In this document: piece by piece, positions 24,620-35,500 of the stretch
How the letters are laid out: each line of letters opens with the position of its first letter
Numbering within the stretch: position 1 is the stretch's first letter
From: Balanoglossus misakiensis
Taxonomy: Eukaryota; Hemichordata
Direction: 5' to 3'
Assembly (NCBI GenBank): GCA_040954595.2
Contig: CM082578.2
Coordinates: forward strand, 3,720,001-3,784,000
Length of the DNA stretch: 64,000 bases
Position numbers and translations under genes: made by a program
Notes under the pieces: generated by a model
The model's input: the letters and a program-made list of their open reading frames with translations, nothing else
What the model was told of the DNA's origin: nothing
Database searches by the model: none

Positions 24620-24791
24620 TGTTGTGATCGCCGATGTCTCACCTGAGTGCGTCTAATCTACGGTTTTCTAAAGGTCTTTTGGGAGGTCAGTCAAAGGCAT
24701 GCTGCTCGATCTGAAGCATAGCAGAAAGAGAACGAACTATTTCCGCCCAGGGGTGGGTAGGGTCAGTGACGTCATGGGCAGATTCACAACA
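24620..24791 (-). repeat. 3' LTR of copy 1 (172 bp)
   Basis: It runs TGTTGTGATC to GATTCACAACA and is identical by eye to the LTR at 28649. It contains the palindrome TGACGTCA at 24767-24774, a CREB/ATF-type site. Confidence 0.92.
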
Positions 24792-24803
24792 CTCTTCCCC
24801 ACC
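24792..24803 (-). other. Polypurine tract of copy 1
   Basis: Minus strand reads GGTGGGGAAGAG directly before the 3' LTR, the expected place and composition for plus-strand priming. Confidence 0.65.
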
Positions 24804-24991
24804 ACATTTTGAAGGGCTTCGTCTTCTTCCCCCAAAACACCGGGGGATAACACAACATCGAACACAACAATAACAAAAATAGAATGTCCAGCTGGGCTTT
24901 ACTGGGTATGCCCCACTGGTCGGCCTGTTTGTTTCTTTTCTGGTGCCTCTTCCAACAGCTGTTGGAGGGCTTCCTCCTGTTGGTTTCTTTA

Positions 24992-25100
24992 TCTTTTTGG
25001 GGTGAAGCCCGACCGCCACGTTCCACCCCGGCTCCCTAAGCAGGAAGTGGTGACATCTTCGCTTCGGTGAGCCTGGGCTCTCATGCGGTCCGAGTGGAAG
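24992..25100 (-). pseudogene. Truncated TatD-family nuclease start in copy 1
   Basis: AIDTHFHSDRM gives the HxH metal-binding motif that opens TatD enzymes (HxH, GxHP, GEIGLD, then a His in the IHxR region). The next expected piece, AVGLHPKK, is in a different frame, and the rest is missing: sequence jumps to the part just before the polypurine tract. Copy 2 has a longer version. Confidence 0.65.
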
Positions 25101-25559
25101 TGGGTATCTATAGCCTGGGATAGTCCCCTGGCTGGTGACGCCGCACTGGGTCGTCTCATTTCTGGGCTTCCGGCGCTTGCTTGGGACTGTGGTCGTGGTG
25201 CCGCTGGGGCTTCCACTGCTGATTTCTTTCCAGATGGGGGCCCTTCCACTGTCCCCGAGAGGTCAGGTGGCCTCTCTGGGCTTGCTTTCTCGGGTGGCCT
25301 CCCCTGCTCATCCTGTGGCGGCCTTTTCTCTACCCTCTCCACCGATGCCGACTCCACTCGAGGGCGGGATCCCGCAGATTTCCAGCGCCTGCTCGAACGG
25401 CTTCTCTCCCTCCTGCTGCGCCTGATGGTGGCTGTCGAGGACGCAGTGCGAGTCGGGTTTGGTAGATGTCTCGCTGGCCTTAGGATCAGTCGTCTGGGCA
25501 ATGTAACTTTTGCCACTTTCCCTTTCGTCCCTTGACGACCATATGTCATGTGTACACTT

Positions 25560-25880
25560 TCACCGTCAAACCGCAACTGATTTCTTCGCATATCTAGAAT
25601 CACTCTCCTTGTCCGCATAAAGTCTGCCCCTAGCAACATGTCATCACCTATCGGCGCTACATACACGTCCTCTGTGAATTTGGTCTTTCCCAACTTCAGG
25701 CGCAAAGGACCTACTTTATGGGCTTTCATTTCCATTTCACGCCCTGCAGTTTGCATCATGGTGGTTTTGAGTACTGGGGGGGCGGTTCCCAAGACGGCTA
25801 TAGAGACGGTCTGAAATGATGGTGACTTCTGCTGCCGTGTCTACAACTGCCTGTACTTTAATCCCTTCAACTGCAATGGG
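25560..25880 (-). pseudogene. Retropepsin domain of copy 1, frameshifted
   Basis: AVVDTAAEVTIISDRLY matches the retroviral-type aspartic protease active site (D-T/S-G/A-A), followed in another frame by DMLLGADFM, matching the second conserved (I/L)LG-D block. The frames meet at a run of seven G on the plus strand (25779-25785 region). Copy 2 has five G at the same place and is shifted the other way. Confidence 0.8.
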
Positions 25881-26339
25881 CACACTGTACATAGACCCTG
25901 ACACTAATTGACATAAAGTTATGGGCTGGGTGTCATCACCGCTGGGGAATTCCTTCGCTGTGGATTCATCATTGTCCGAATTCGGGGAATCATACTCCTG
26001 TTCGTCCAAAGACTCCCCTGACGAGTTGTACTGTTCGTCGGTTCGTGCATCCCTAGGGTGTAGATAGAACCCGTGCCCTTGCAATGTATTGTCAGTGTGG
26101 GTATCTAAAGTGGCCTGACACCCTGACCCCTCTTCTCGGATTTTGGCACAACCCTTGGTGTCAGTGCGTGTTGTCACCCTGTCAAATCCATTTCCTACCT
26201 CCTTCACTTTGGGATCATCTCTTCTGAGTATTGGGCCCTTTGGTGGCCCCTGGGTCAAACTTAGGCCCTCTGGTCTGACCCTTTCCCGCTGCTCAGCGAA
26301 TGTTACCCGTTTCTCCCCGGAATCTGAGGTTACTCTTTC

Positions 26340-26398
26340 CCTTCCCTTGGGGCATTCCCTACGGAAGTGTCCAGATTCCCCACAGTTAAAGCATTCCC
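26340..26398 (-). CDS. CCHC zinc knuckle of copy 1 Gag
   Basis: ECFNCGESGHFRRECPKG fits C-x2-C-x4-H-x4-C, the nucleic-acid-binding knuckle of Gag nucleocapsid. It is preceded by an Arg/Ser-rich stretch and lies in the frame 25737-26852. In copy 2 the first Cys codon has become TGA. Confidence 0.9.
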
Positions 26399-27985
26399 GT
26401 CCCCTAGGGGAGGGTGACCGAGACCGGCCTGCCTCGCGTGGGGATAGGGCAACCACTGTCTTTCTCAAACCCTCTAAACTTTTGGCCATTTCAGTCATTC
26501 GTTCGTTAAGGGTATTTATCCCGGGACTGGGACTCGGGTTACGTAGGGTTCGAAACCTCTCCCGCGAGCCCGTTCCGCTGTCCGTGGGTGATAAATCCCG
26601 ATCTCTGGGGGGTCGCTCCCGAGTGGCTGATCGCACGCGTATGAACTCGCCGTCGCTATCTGTCTCAGATGTTACTCGTTCTACTTCCCGACGCGAGATT
26701 CGGCGGCCGAAGATTTCGCGATTGTTATATTGGAACCAACGTATTTGGTCTATGGCCTCTTCCATGGAGGATGCGCGCTGGTTAGCAACGTAAAGCCCTG
26801 CCTCGCGATCGGAGCATCCCTGACAAAACCTCATTATTGCCTGACGGTCCATAGCGCGTTCCGTCAGATCGGGGAAAGCGTTTGTCGCGAGGGACAGGAT
26901 TCGATCGGCCCATTTTCGAGTGACTCCCCCTCTTTCTGATGGGACTGCTGAAATCTAATCTGCGCGGTCTCTGGCAGTTCTCGGCGCCCAAAACGCTTTT
27001 CAAGCTTACTAATCAGCCGCTGGTAGCTGATATTTCGCTCGCGCCTGAGCAGTGTCGAGTGAAATTCGCTGGCGTCGCCGTCTAAGCAAAAGCACAAGCA
27101 ACATTTGCGTTCGCTTTCCGTCCAACCCTGGGCATCCGCGTAACAGGTGAATTTATCAAAAAACACGCTCCATTTCCTCTCCCCAGTGTAAACTAAAGTT
27201 TTGGGCGTATTAAATATCCTCGAGCCGAAGGCAGGCCCTTCCCTGCCCCCACCGTGCCTCATGAACGAAGATTCACCATAAGGGTGGTTTTGCGGCACAT
27301 TCCCATACATGTACGTTGGAGTCCAGGTGGCATTGGCTGGGGCGTATGGGCTAGGGCTGCTTCCCGTTTGAGATGGTGGGCCATAGTACGTGGGATAGGG
27401 GATCCCCGGTACTGGAGTGGCGCCACCATGGTTTTCAGTGGGAAATCGCCAATCAGCGCGTTCGTAAGGGCTGGCTGGGAGCGGTGTGTACCCCATCGGA
27501 TATGGTGGCGGTGGGGTAAAATACCTTGGGAAGTTCTCTGGTGGATATTGCGGAGACATTCCAACCGGATTCCATGGGTAACCGCTTTGCTCTGTCGTGT
27601 GGAAATTATCTCTGTCTCGGGGTCCCCTGCAGTACTCACTTGCTGTGGGAGGGTAACCCCAACTATCCAATTCTCGATGTTGGCCAATTTTCTCCCCTCC
27701 CCTGGGATATGGGGTTGTCTTGGGCCCTGTACTATTTTCCCTCCCATACTCCAGTGATGACTGATCACTTTTGCTAGCCCGCTCTGAAACTGGGATTTCG
27801 GGTGGCCCCTGGAATTTCCCCGTTTTGCGTGTATTTCTGCAGGCCGGTGTTTGCCGGTCCTCATCACTACTACTACTGCACCTTATTTCATAGGACACCA
27901 TTTCGTGAAATTCAGGTGTGGGCCTGAGATGAGGGATTTCCCCTAATATTTCTTTTGAGACCCTCCCGTATCTATTTCTGGCTCT

Positions 27986-28033
27986 CAAGATTGCCTTTGC
28001 CACTTTTTTACCTACCCCTGGCAAGGTCTTAAG
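27986..28033 (-). CDS. Helix-hairpin-helix motif at the Gag N-terminus
   Basis: TLKTLPGVGKKVAKAIL has the L-x-x-L-P-G-V-G-x-x-x-A-x-x-I hairpin of ComEA/RuvA-type non-specific DNA-binding HhH motifs. It stands about 27 residues from the first Met of the element's long frame and is kept word for word in copy 2. Confidence 0.75.
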
Positions 28034-28629
28034 GGTCATGAGGTCACATGTGTTGATATAAACTGGACCCCTGGAGACCATCATGATGTGATCTATTGGC
28101 CCTTTAAACAAACTAATAACTAACTACACACTCCCTCACACAACACGTGGGATTTACACGAGTGAACTGTTTTATTAACAAGAATAATCCCAACACACAA
28201 AAGCTCACTCCCACACAAAAAGAAACTCAAATGCTTGCTAAAGAAAATCTCTGCGCATGCGCCGAACCCCAAACACGTTTTTCGTAATGAGGACCCCTCT
28301 AACAATAGAAATGGGCCCTATGTGCCAAGATGGCGGCCGAATTTCCGCCCACGCTGCTTTGGGAAAAAACGCAGAAAATTTGACTCAAACTACCTCCAAA
28401 ACCCCGGTACCTACCCAGTACCGTCCCTAAACCTCGCTAAAAATCCCCGCGGTCCCCGAGAGTTTGCCCAGTGTCTTCTGGCCCCGGCAATCCCCGATAT
28501 CCCGTTTTTCCTATGCCCAGAAAAACCCCACGTCGCACCCGGACGCAATCGCTGGATTCCGACTACACAGAAACACCACTCTCCCTCCCCCGCGTATCAA
28601 AAAAAGCGTTTCCCCACACTAGGCTCGAA

Positions 28630-28647
28630 CACAGGCTCGCAGCGCCA
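28630..28647 (-). other. Primer-binding site of copy 1
   Basis: Minus strand starts TGGCGCTGCGAGCCTGTG one base inside the 5' LTR; TGG complements the CCA end of a tRNA. The tRNA was not identified. Confidence 0.65.
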
Positions 28648-28648
28648 A

Positions 28649-28820
28649 TGTTGTGATCGCCGATGTCTCACCTGAGTGCGTCTAATCTACGGTTTTCTAA
28701 AGGTCTTTTGGGAGGTCAGTCAAAGGCATGCTGCTCGATCTGAAGCATAGCAGAAAGAGAACGAACTATTTCCGCCCAGGGGTGGGTAGGGTCAGTGACG
28801 TCATGGGCAGATTCACAACA
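28649..28820 (-). promoter_or_regulatory. 5' LTR of copy 1 (172 bp)
   Basis: Identical to the 3' LTR by eye and holds the same TGACGTCA site. As the 5' LTR of a minus-strand element it would carry the promoter. No clear TATA box was seen. Confidence 0.9.
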
Positions 28821-29028
28821 CTAACAACCGCAAGGGGCCAGGTCATGTGATTGTGGGTTGCCTATCATTTGCTATAAGGCGCCTTCTGATTGGATTAGAA
28901 TCCCAGTAATTCTCGTAGAGTTCAGCGAGATCTCCATTGAGAGTTGGTCAGATGTAGTGTGAGGCGACAGCATAAACAAACCATGTCGCCGTTCCCTACA
29001 TCTGATTTTAATCAGATTGGTTTTTATT

Positions 29029-29646
29029 TTGCATTCTATAATTTTTTTTCTGTTTACTCACGTGATTCAGTATCACGGGAGTGATACCGTCGCCTTTAGC
29101 TCGCGTGTGACAGGTGAGCTAATGTCGCCACCTTTTCTGTCTGTCTGTTTGTGTGAGAGTATGTCTGTGTCTGTCTGTCTGTCTGTGTGCATGATTTTGT
29201 GTAGGTAAATACCATGTAAGGTGTACAATATTACTATACTTGCTTACGTCCGCTGGGACTGCAAGCAGATGGTGCCTTCCAAGTTTGAACTCGGCGCGTG
29301 ACACATGTGATTGTCCAACGAGTTAGGTCACGTCCCTGACCCTGACGTTTGTCAAAGTCGTTGACGGTTGTGCTGTGAAAAGGACACCGATTTCAAATTT
29401 CATGCCGCGATATAACGCAGCAGACGTTCGCTCAAAACAACTGGATAGTTACAGCGCACTGCTCTGTGAAAATATACTGTCGCTTCATAGTACGGATTCA
29501 CGGTTTATGTCCACAACATAGGATCGGGCGATCGGAAGAAACCCCGGACCAACGGTGCACCAAACAACACCGTTCCCACGCTGAAGTGGATCCCACGATG
29601 CAATGTCTGTCTATGGGGGCCCGATCTGGTGAAAAGTGTAGTTTAT
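29029..29646. other. Intergenic, with TGTC/TCTG microsatellite
   Basis: A CTGTCTGTCTGT-type run lies at about 29135-29195. Nothing else was recognised. Confidence 0.6.
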
Positions 29647-29651
29647 TATTA

Positions 29652-29924
29652 AAACGTATTAGATTTAATTTCATAGAGCCTGGAATTAATTTTACCAGAA
29701 TATAGAATTAATTTTATGTGCTTTAATTAATATTGTGTAGTCATGTAAAATTAATTTGTAATGTTGGCAAAATTATTTCTAACAAAGATAAGCTAAAATA
29801 ATTATTTAGAACACATAACATTAATTCTGCATGACCACACAAAATTAATTAAAGCACATAAAAATTAATTCTATATACTTGTAAAATTAATTCCAGGCTC
29901 TATGAAATTAATTCTAATACGTTT
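29652..29924. mobile_element. 273-bp AT-rich MITE
   Basis: Inverted arms of about 95 bp start AAACGTATTAGATTTAATTT and end in the inverted copy ...CTAATACGTTT. TATTA flanks both ends (29647-29651, 29925-29929). No coding potential. Confidence 0.8.
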
Positions 29925-29926
29925 TA

Positions 29927-31230
29927 TTAGGTCCCATTGGTATGTACCATGGGACCTTATGGGATCGGTTGCGTCTGTATGTATGGATGGATGGATGGAT
30001 GTATGGATGGATGTATGGATGTATGGATGTATGTCTGTATGTCCGTCCACATCAAAAACTTGAAAGCCGCTGCGCGTATGACCTTGATATTTGGTGTGAA
30101 GGCAGGGCTGTAGATGGGAGTTTGTTCAAATGAAGTTGTCATTGCCAAAAATATGCAAATTAGCTAGGAAAATGTGAAATTGGTCAAAACTCAAAAACTG
30201 AACAACCACTGGTCATATTGATTTGAAAATTGGTATGCGTGTACCTTATCTCAACCTCATACAGTCCTGTATGTTTTGAGCTAATATTATTGTTTTCCTA
30301 TTTTTCATGCATTTTTTGTATTTTTCCGTGTTATTGGTAAAAAGTCTTCATTTCTGAAAGTGATGGGCTTCCTTTTTTGAAATTTAGTATGAAGCTTCCT
30401 AATGGTTGTCTGAGTAACCATAGTTTTGCTCAAATTGTTAGAAAATGTGCACATTTATAATTTTGGGCAATATTTGACATTTTTGGTCAACATTTTTTAA
30501 AACCGCATGCCAGATTGCTTTGCAATTTAGTATGCATGTTCGTAGGGGTAACCTAAATAATATGTTGTAAAAAATGTGATATTTTCATAAATGTGTTATT
30601 GGGAAACTTTTTTTGTCAAAAATTGTTTTCTCTGAAACCGCTTGTCATATTGCATTGAACTTTGGAAGCATATTCCTTGTAGTGATTGAAGTAAGATATT
30701 GTACAATTTTGGTGATATTTGCATATTTGTGTTTTTGCCACTTTTGAACAAATATTTTCTGTGAAACTGCTTGTTGGATTGCTTTGAATTTGTTTTCTCT
30801 GATTGCTTTGAAATTTAGGATATAATTTCATAACACATACATATATATATATGCAACTTTTATTCAATTCTGATATCAGAAATATTCAATATTTAGCGAG
30901 TTTTTTCATAAGTTTCTTTGTTTTTGGTTAGCAAATCTTCTCCTAAACCAATTGTCCAGTTTTTTTGAAAGTTACTGTTTATCAGGAGTTGTTACCCTCA
31001 ACTTAGACATGTTTACATAACTTTAATCGGCCAGCTGTTACAGAGACCACCGGCTATTAAATTTTTAATTACCAGTGGCAGGTCAGTGTGTGTGTGTCTG
31101 TCTCTCTGTCTGTCTGTCTGTTCCAGGGCTGACTGAAAGAAGTTGCTTCTGATGTGTGTTTGTACACACAATTTTTGGTCAATTTTTTTTCTAGCACCAC
31201 GTGTAAGACTGTCATGACACATGACAGTTT
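29927..31230 (+). repeat. Hairpin/GGAT-microsatellite family, copy 1
   Basis: It starts with a hairpin, GGTCCCATTGGTAT facing GTACCATGGGACC, then GGTTGCGTCTGTATGTATGG with an ATGG/GGATGT run, then a diverged region with repeated AACTGCTTGT-like motifs, ending in a GT/TGTC microsatellite at 31087-31120. A related copy starts at 31712. No protein frame is convincing. Confidence 0.65.
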
Positions 31231-31711
31231 ATTGGGCATGTTCCTTGCTAATTTTTTCCTATTCCATATTTCTATATCGTAAGGTCATATCTGCTTGCAA
31301 TGTCACCTGTAATGTTTATTCTGGTGTGTCACAGTTTCTGCATAATCCTCAAATGGGACCACAGTGTCCTTGACGCTATTTTAATAAACTACAAGTTTGA
31401 CCAGAACGGGCCCCCATATCTGTCCACACCACAAAGGCCACGCAGACTACCTTGTGACATTTTAAAATGCGTCTTATTGAAAACAGGGTTTACTGTCTTA
31501 CCTGACCAGCAATCAACAAGTTTATGATAGAAACAGTGTTGCAAGGAATTTTTCGGAGCTACTATTCACAGTGGTTTTTGTTCTGTGAGTGGAAACGCTG
31601 TATTGGTTTATTTTCTTAACAGGTAGATAATTATCGGTGTGGGGTTTTTGTCGTCATTTTCCTGGAATACTTACTAACGGTGTATTGCATGTGCTGAATC
31701 AAAATAGATTT

Positions 31712-32230
31712 TTAGGTCCCATTGGTATAGGCCTATATACCATGGGACCTTATGGGATCGGTTGCGTCTGTATGTATGGATGGATGTATGTGTGGATGTA
31801 TGGATGTATGTCTGTATGTCCGTCCACATCAAAAACTTGAAAACCGCTGCGTGTATCACATTGATATTTGGTGTGCAGATGCAGGCTGGGCTGTAGATGG
31901 GAGTTTATTCAAATGAAGTTGTCATTGCCAAAAATATGCAAATTAGCTGGAAAAATGTGAATTTACTTTATTGAGTTGTTTATATACACAGCAAATTCCT
32001 GAATGATTACATAACTGGCTAAGTTTTAAAGAGGCCAGCTGTTCCATTTAGTGTATGTACAGTACATATGCCATTGGCAGCTTATGGGTCAGTCAGTGAT
32101 TGCCCATTGATCTCTTCTTGCTATGTGTGTGTGTGTGTCTGTCTGTCTGTATATGGCCATGTACTCCGGTGAAGACTTTTTCTTGTTTAATCCCTCAATG
32201 GGACCACTGTGTCCTTGACGCGATTTTTTA
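31712..32230 (+). repeat. Hairpin/GGAT-microsatellite family, copy 2
   Basis: The same head hairpin has a longer palindrome (TATAGGCCTATA in the loop). About 250 bp match copy 1, then it is shortened. Both copies are followed by AATGGGACCAC and GTGTCCTTGACGC (31349-31376, 32198-32222), so the duplicated segment extends past the microsatellite. Confidence 0.65.
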
Positions 32231-32277
32231 TTCTTTTTGGGGGAAAGAAATGGCGTCCGTCGTTTTCTATTCTGCAG

Positions 32278-32548
32278 CATCGTTCGACTTAACCACCACA
32301 CTGAATGGTATGGTGGCTACATACCAGCTATGTGAGAAGCTTGGGTTGCGTCTTCTAACTGACACCACTAAATGGAAAACTGACCAGTACTGTGTGCCCT
32401 TTAGAGCATATCCATGGGAGCTAGCAATATGGATTGATGCCACCATCACGGCAGATGGCACTGTGAAGACAAGCAGCGGTTTGATATTGGAACACACACG
32501 TTTTGCTCCCAACCAAACTCTTGACGTCGGATCGTGTATTTACGTAAT
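32278..32548 (+). CDS. Exon 1: C-type-lectin-like domain core
   Basis: It follows TTTTCTATTCTGCAG and ends at donor GTGAGT in phase 2. It encodes [29 protein letters not shown] and VGSCIYV. The frame is open upstream to an ATG at 32250. Confidence 0.75.
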
Positions 32549-35500
32549 GTGAGTTGCTGTCTCTTCAAGCTATTTTCCACAGAGCCAAACAGTAGATACT
32601 AGTATAGTTTGTCATTGTTTTCATGATGTTAACTGTTATAGAGTTTGAACTTTCGAGATTACATAGGAGAAATGATGGCAATTGAATAATTTGAATATGT
32701 GTGTGATTAGAATATGTGTGGGGGGAGTTATTAGGTAGGCCGAGGACTCCCTCGCGTATGGTTCTTTGAAACCCCATTGGAACAGGCGAATAAACTGGTG
32801 TCGTATTTAAAACCAAAAGATAGGTTTATTACGCCTAAACGTTTAACAGAGAAGAGAACGACACGTGCAAGGACGCTTAAAAATCTCGTCAACTACCAGC
32901 CTGTTCGAAAAACTAATCTGGCTCCTTCTACCCCCAAAAAGTAGCAATTTGTGTATGCAAATACAGTATGAGCGGGAAAAAAACACTCAGCAGTGATTGG
33001 GCCCTACTGCAGCATCTCTGGCCGGGCGTCTACGGGTAGAATCTTCTGCCTTTCGGTTTGTGAAGTGCGGCGTTGGTGTTGTGTCCACAGGTACTTCAAC
33101 GTCGGTACTCCAATCCGTCATCCATCGGATTATGATTCGCGATAGAGAGTTCCTTAGAGACGACTTGCAATGGATACAGCTTGTGTATTAGTCTGTTTGT
33201 TGGACCATTACCAGTGTCTAGTTTGGCGGAACGTGCAAGTTTATCGTTCCCGTAAATAAGCTTGCGTACCGTTCCCAAATGCCATTTCAAGCGTTTGTCG
33301 GTATAACTATGGATAATTACAACGTCCCCGACTTTGACAACATTGACCCCCCCCCCCCATTGTCTATATTTCCGGTTGCTCCGTGTCTCTCACGGACCGC
33401 AGTCAAATACTCAGGCGACCATCTTCGCCAAAACTGTTCGTGCAGTCTGGACAAGTGTTCATATCTCTTGTTGATTTGGGTGATGTACGTCGGATCAACT
33501 GTCTCTTCTTCAGTGACCACTACATGTATACGTAGGGTAGCAAGGTCAACATTCTGCCGTGAAGCAGGTGATTTGGGGTCAGCGATGTATTTTCGTTCAC
33601 ACTAGACGAAACATACATTTGTAAGTTAGCGGTCGGTCATTCATTCAAGACCTTTTCAATTTCAGTCACGACAGTTGCGAGTTCATCGAATGATATCAGC
33701 GCACGACCAAGCGTTTTCTTCATAGCTTTTTTTGTCAGACCAATTAGCCTCTCCCAAGGAGCCGCCGAACAACGGAGCTCGCTTTGGTATATAAACATCC
33801 ACTATACTCGATGTGCGGCGAGAAAGTCATTGACTTCGGGAGGTCGAGCAATTCTTTGATTTCCTCGGCTGTAGACAAATAGGTTGAGGCGTTATCAGAT
33901 AACATGCGACTAGGCAAAGAGAGCGTCTCGTGACAAATCTTCTGAACGCGTGCATAAAAAGTCTTTGTTGACATGACTGGCACCAGCTCAAGGTGAACGG
34001 CACGCGATCTACACTGCCTGGGAATACCTTTTCTCGTACGCAAAGCGAAAGAACCATCTTCAGTTTTCCTTTTAGTCGATTATAATTTCTTTCCGATCGA
34101 ACACAGAATATACTGACATTTTGTAAAGCTTCATAAAATGTACGACGTCAATCGCAGTCTGCCTCCACGAGAGCGAGGATGATTACTGTACACGGCAGTG
34201 GTACTTCTATCTTCCGGGCCCAGCTTACGAGCTGCCCGGTGTTCTGCGCGCGAACTACACTACCTGGGAATACCTTTTCTCGTACGCAAAGCGAAAGAAC
34301 CATCTTCAGTTTTCCTTTTAGTCGATTATAATTTCTTTCCGATCGAACACAGAATATGCCCTGACAATTTGTAAAGCTTCATAAAATGTACGTCAATCGA
34401 GGTCTGCCTCCACGAGAGCGAGGATGATTACTGTACACGGCAGTGGTACTTCTATCTTCCGGGCCCAGCTTACAAGCTGCCCGGTGTTCTGCGCGCGAAC
34501 TACACTACCTGGGAATACCTTTTCTCGTACGCAAAGCGAAAGAACCATCTTCAGTTTTCCTTTTAGTCGATTATAATTTCTTTCCGATCGAACACAGAAT
34601 ATGCCCTGACAATTTGTAAAGCTTCATAAAATGTACGTCAATCGAGGTCTGCCTCCACGAGAGCGAGGATGATTACTGTACACGGCAGTGGTACTTCTAT
34701 CTTCCGGGCCCAGCTTACAAGCTGCCCGGTGTTCTGCGCGCGATCTACACTACCTGGGAATACCTTTTCTCGTACGCAAAGCGAAAGAACCATCTTCAGT
34801 TTTCCTTTTAGTCGATTATAATTTCTTTCCGATCGAACACAGAATATACTGACATTTTGTAAAGCTTCATAAAATGAACGACGTCAATCGCAGTCTGCCT
34901 CCACGAGAGCGAGGATGATTACTGTACACGGCAGTGGTACTTCTATCTTCTGGGCCCAGCTTACAAGCTGCCCGGTGTTCTGCGTGCGAACTACACTACC
35001 TGGGAATACTTTTTCTCGTACGCAAAGCGAAAGAACCATCTTCAGTTTTCCTCTCAGTCGATTATAATTTCTTTCCGATCGAACACAGAATATACTGACA
35101 TTTTGTAAAGCTTCATAAAATGAACGACGTCAATCGCAGTCTGCCTCCACGAGAGCGAGGATGATTACTGTACACGGCAGTGGTACTTCTATCTTCCGGG
35201 CCCAGCTTACAAGGTGCCCGGTGTTCTGTGCGCGATCTACACTGCCTGGGAATACCTTTTCTCGTACGCAAAGCTGGTCCGTTGAGAAATAGTTTATAGT
35301 TATTGGAAGCCCGCCCTCACATACCGGAAATGAGCACTTATATGTGACCTCTTATGAACCCTGTTTTTACCGCCATTTCTGTTTACACGTCGTGAACACT
35401 GTACGGACACTGTTCCTGTGAAACCTGTTGGTTTACTGTTTTGTTCGCCGATTTACTGTTCTGGAGTTACAGTGGAGTCTTGCCAAAGAAGTAAGAACTC

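Larger units (their letters stand above)
25737..28111 (-). pseudogene. Gag-like polyprotein of copy 1
   Basis: Two frames (26864-28111 and 25737-26852) join across one frameshift near 26940. Order: helix-hairpin-helix (residues ~27-42), a Pro/Tyr-rich segment, then a Ty3/gypsy-type capsid region with KWSVFFDKFTCYADAQGW, YQRLISKLEKRFG, FQQSHQKEGESLE and DREAGLYVANQRASSMEEAI, then a charged linker and the CCHC knuckle. The capsid pattern (W..F, L..RFG, GESL..., a late helix with E-A-I) is what I recognise from gypsy Gag proteins; no search was run. Copy 2 has lost about 450 bp of this region. Confidence 0.8.
24620..28820 (-). mobile_element. LTR retroelement copy 1, Gag-protease-TatD type, no reverse transcriptase
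   Basis: Two 172-bp LTRs (24620-24791, 28649-28820) appear identical and start TGTTGTG, ending CACAACA. Reading on the minus strand the order is 5' LTR, primer-binding site, N-terminal helix-hairpin-helix, Gag, CCHC, retropepsin, basic linker, TatD start, polypurine tract, 3' LTR. No RT, RNase H or integrase motif exists in any frame. The flanks are GTAA and CTAA, a one-mismatch candidate 4-bp duplication. The frame is broken near 26940 and at a G7 run near 25780, and the TatD part is truncated, so this copy would need proteins from elsewhere. Confidence 0.88.
23591..29019. mobile_element. Palindromic-ended DNA element with 9-bp target duplication, carrying nested insertions
   Basis: The ends are inverted copies starting CAATCTGATTAAAATCAG (23591) and ending GATTTTAATCAGATTG (29019); similarity runs ~105 bp inward. 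Each end is itself palindromic: TCAGATGTAG returns as CTACATCTGA and GGCGAC as GTCGCC about 45 bp further on. GTTTTTATT lies directly outside both ends (23582-23590 and 29020-29028), a perfect 9-bp duplication. Removing the nested LTR element and the small element leaves about 0.98 kb, with no transposase, so it is non-autonomous. A 9-bp duplication is typical of Mutator-like elements; that assignment is inference. Confidence 0.8.

Noticed and set aside
25083-26793. Long plus-strand frames opposite the retroelement Gag-protease region (also 51147-53321)
   Set aside because: GC-rich antisense shadows of the minus-strand polyprotein; no motif and no conservation beyond the sense frame.
28611-28648. 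Possible tRNA 3' half (GGCTCGAACACAGG...CGCCA)
   Set aside because: It has no matching 5' half or cloverleaf and is explained as the primer-binding site, complementary to a tRNA end.
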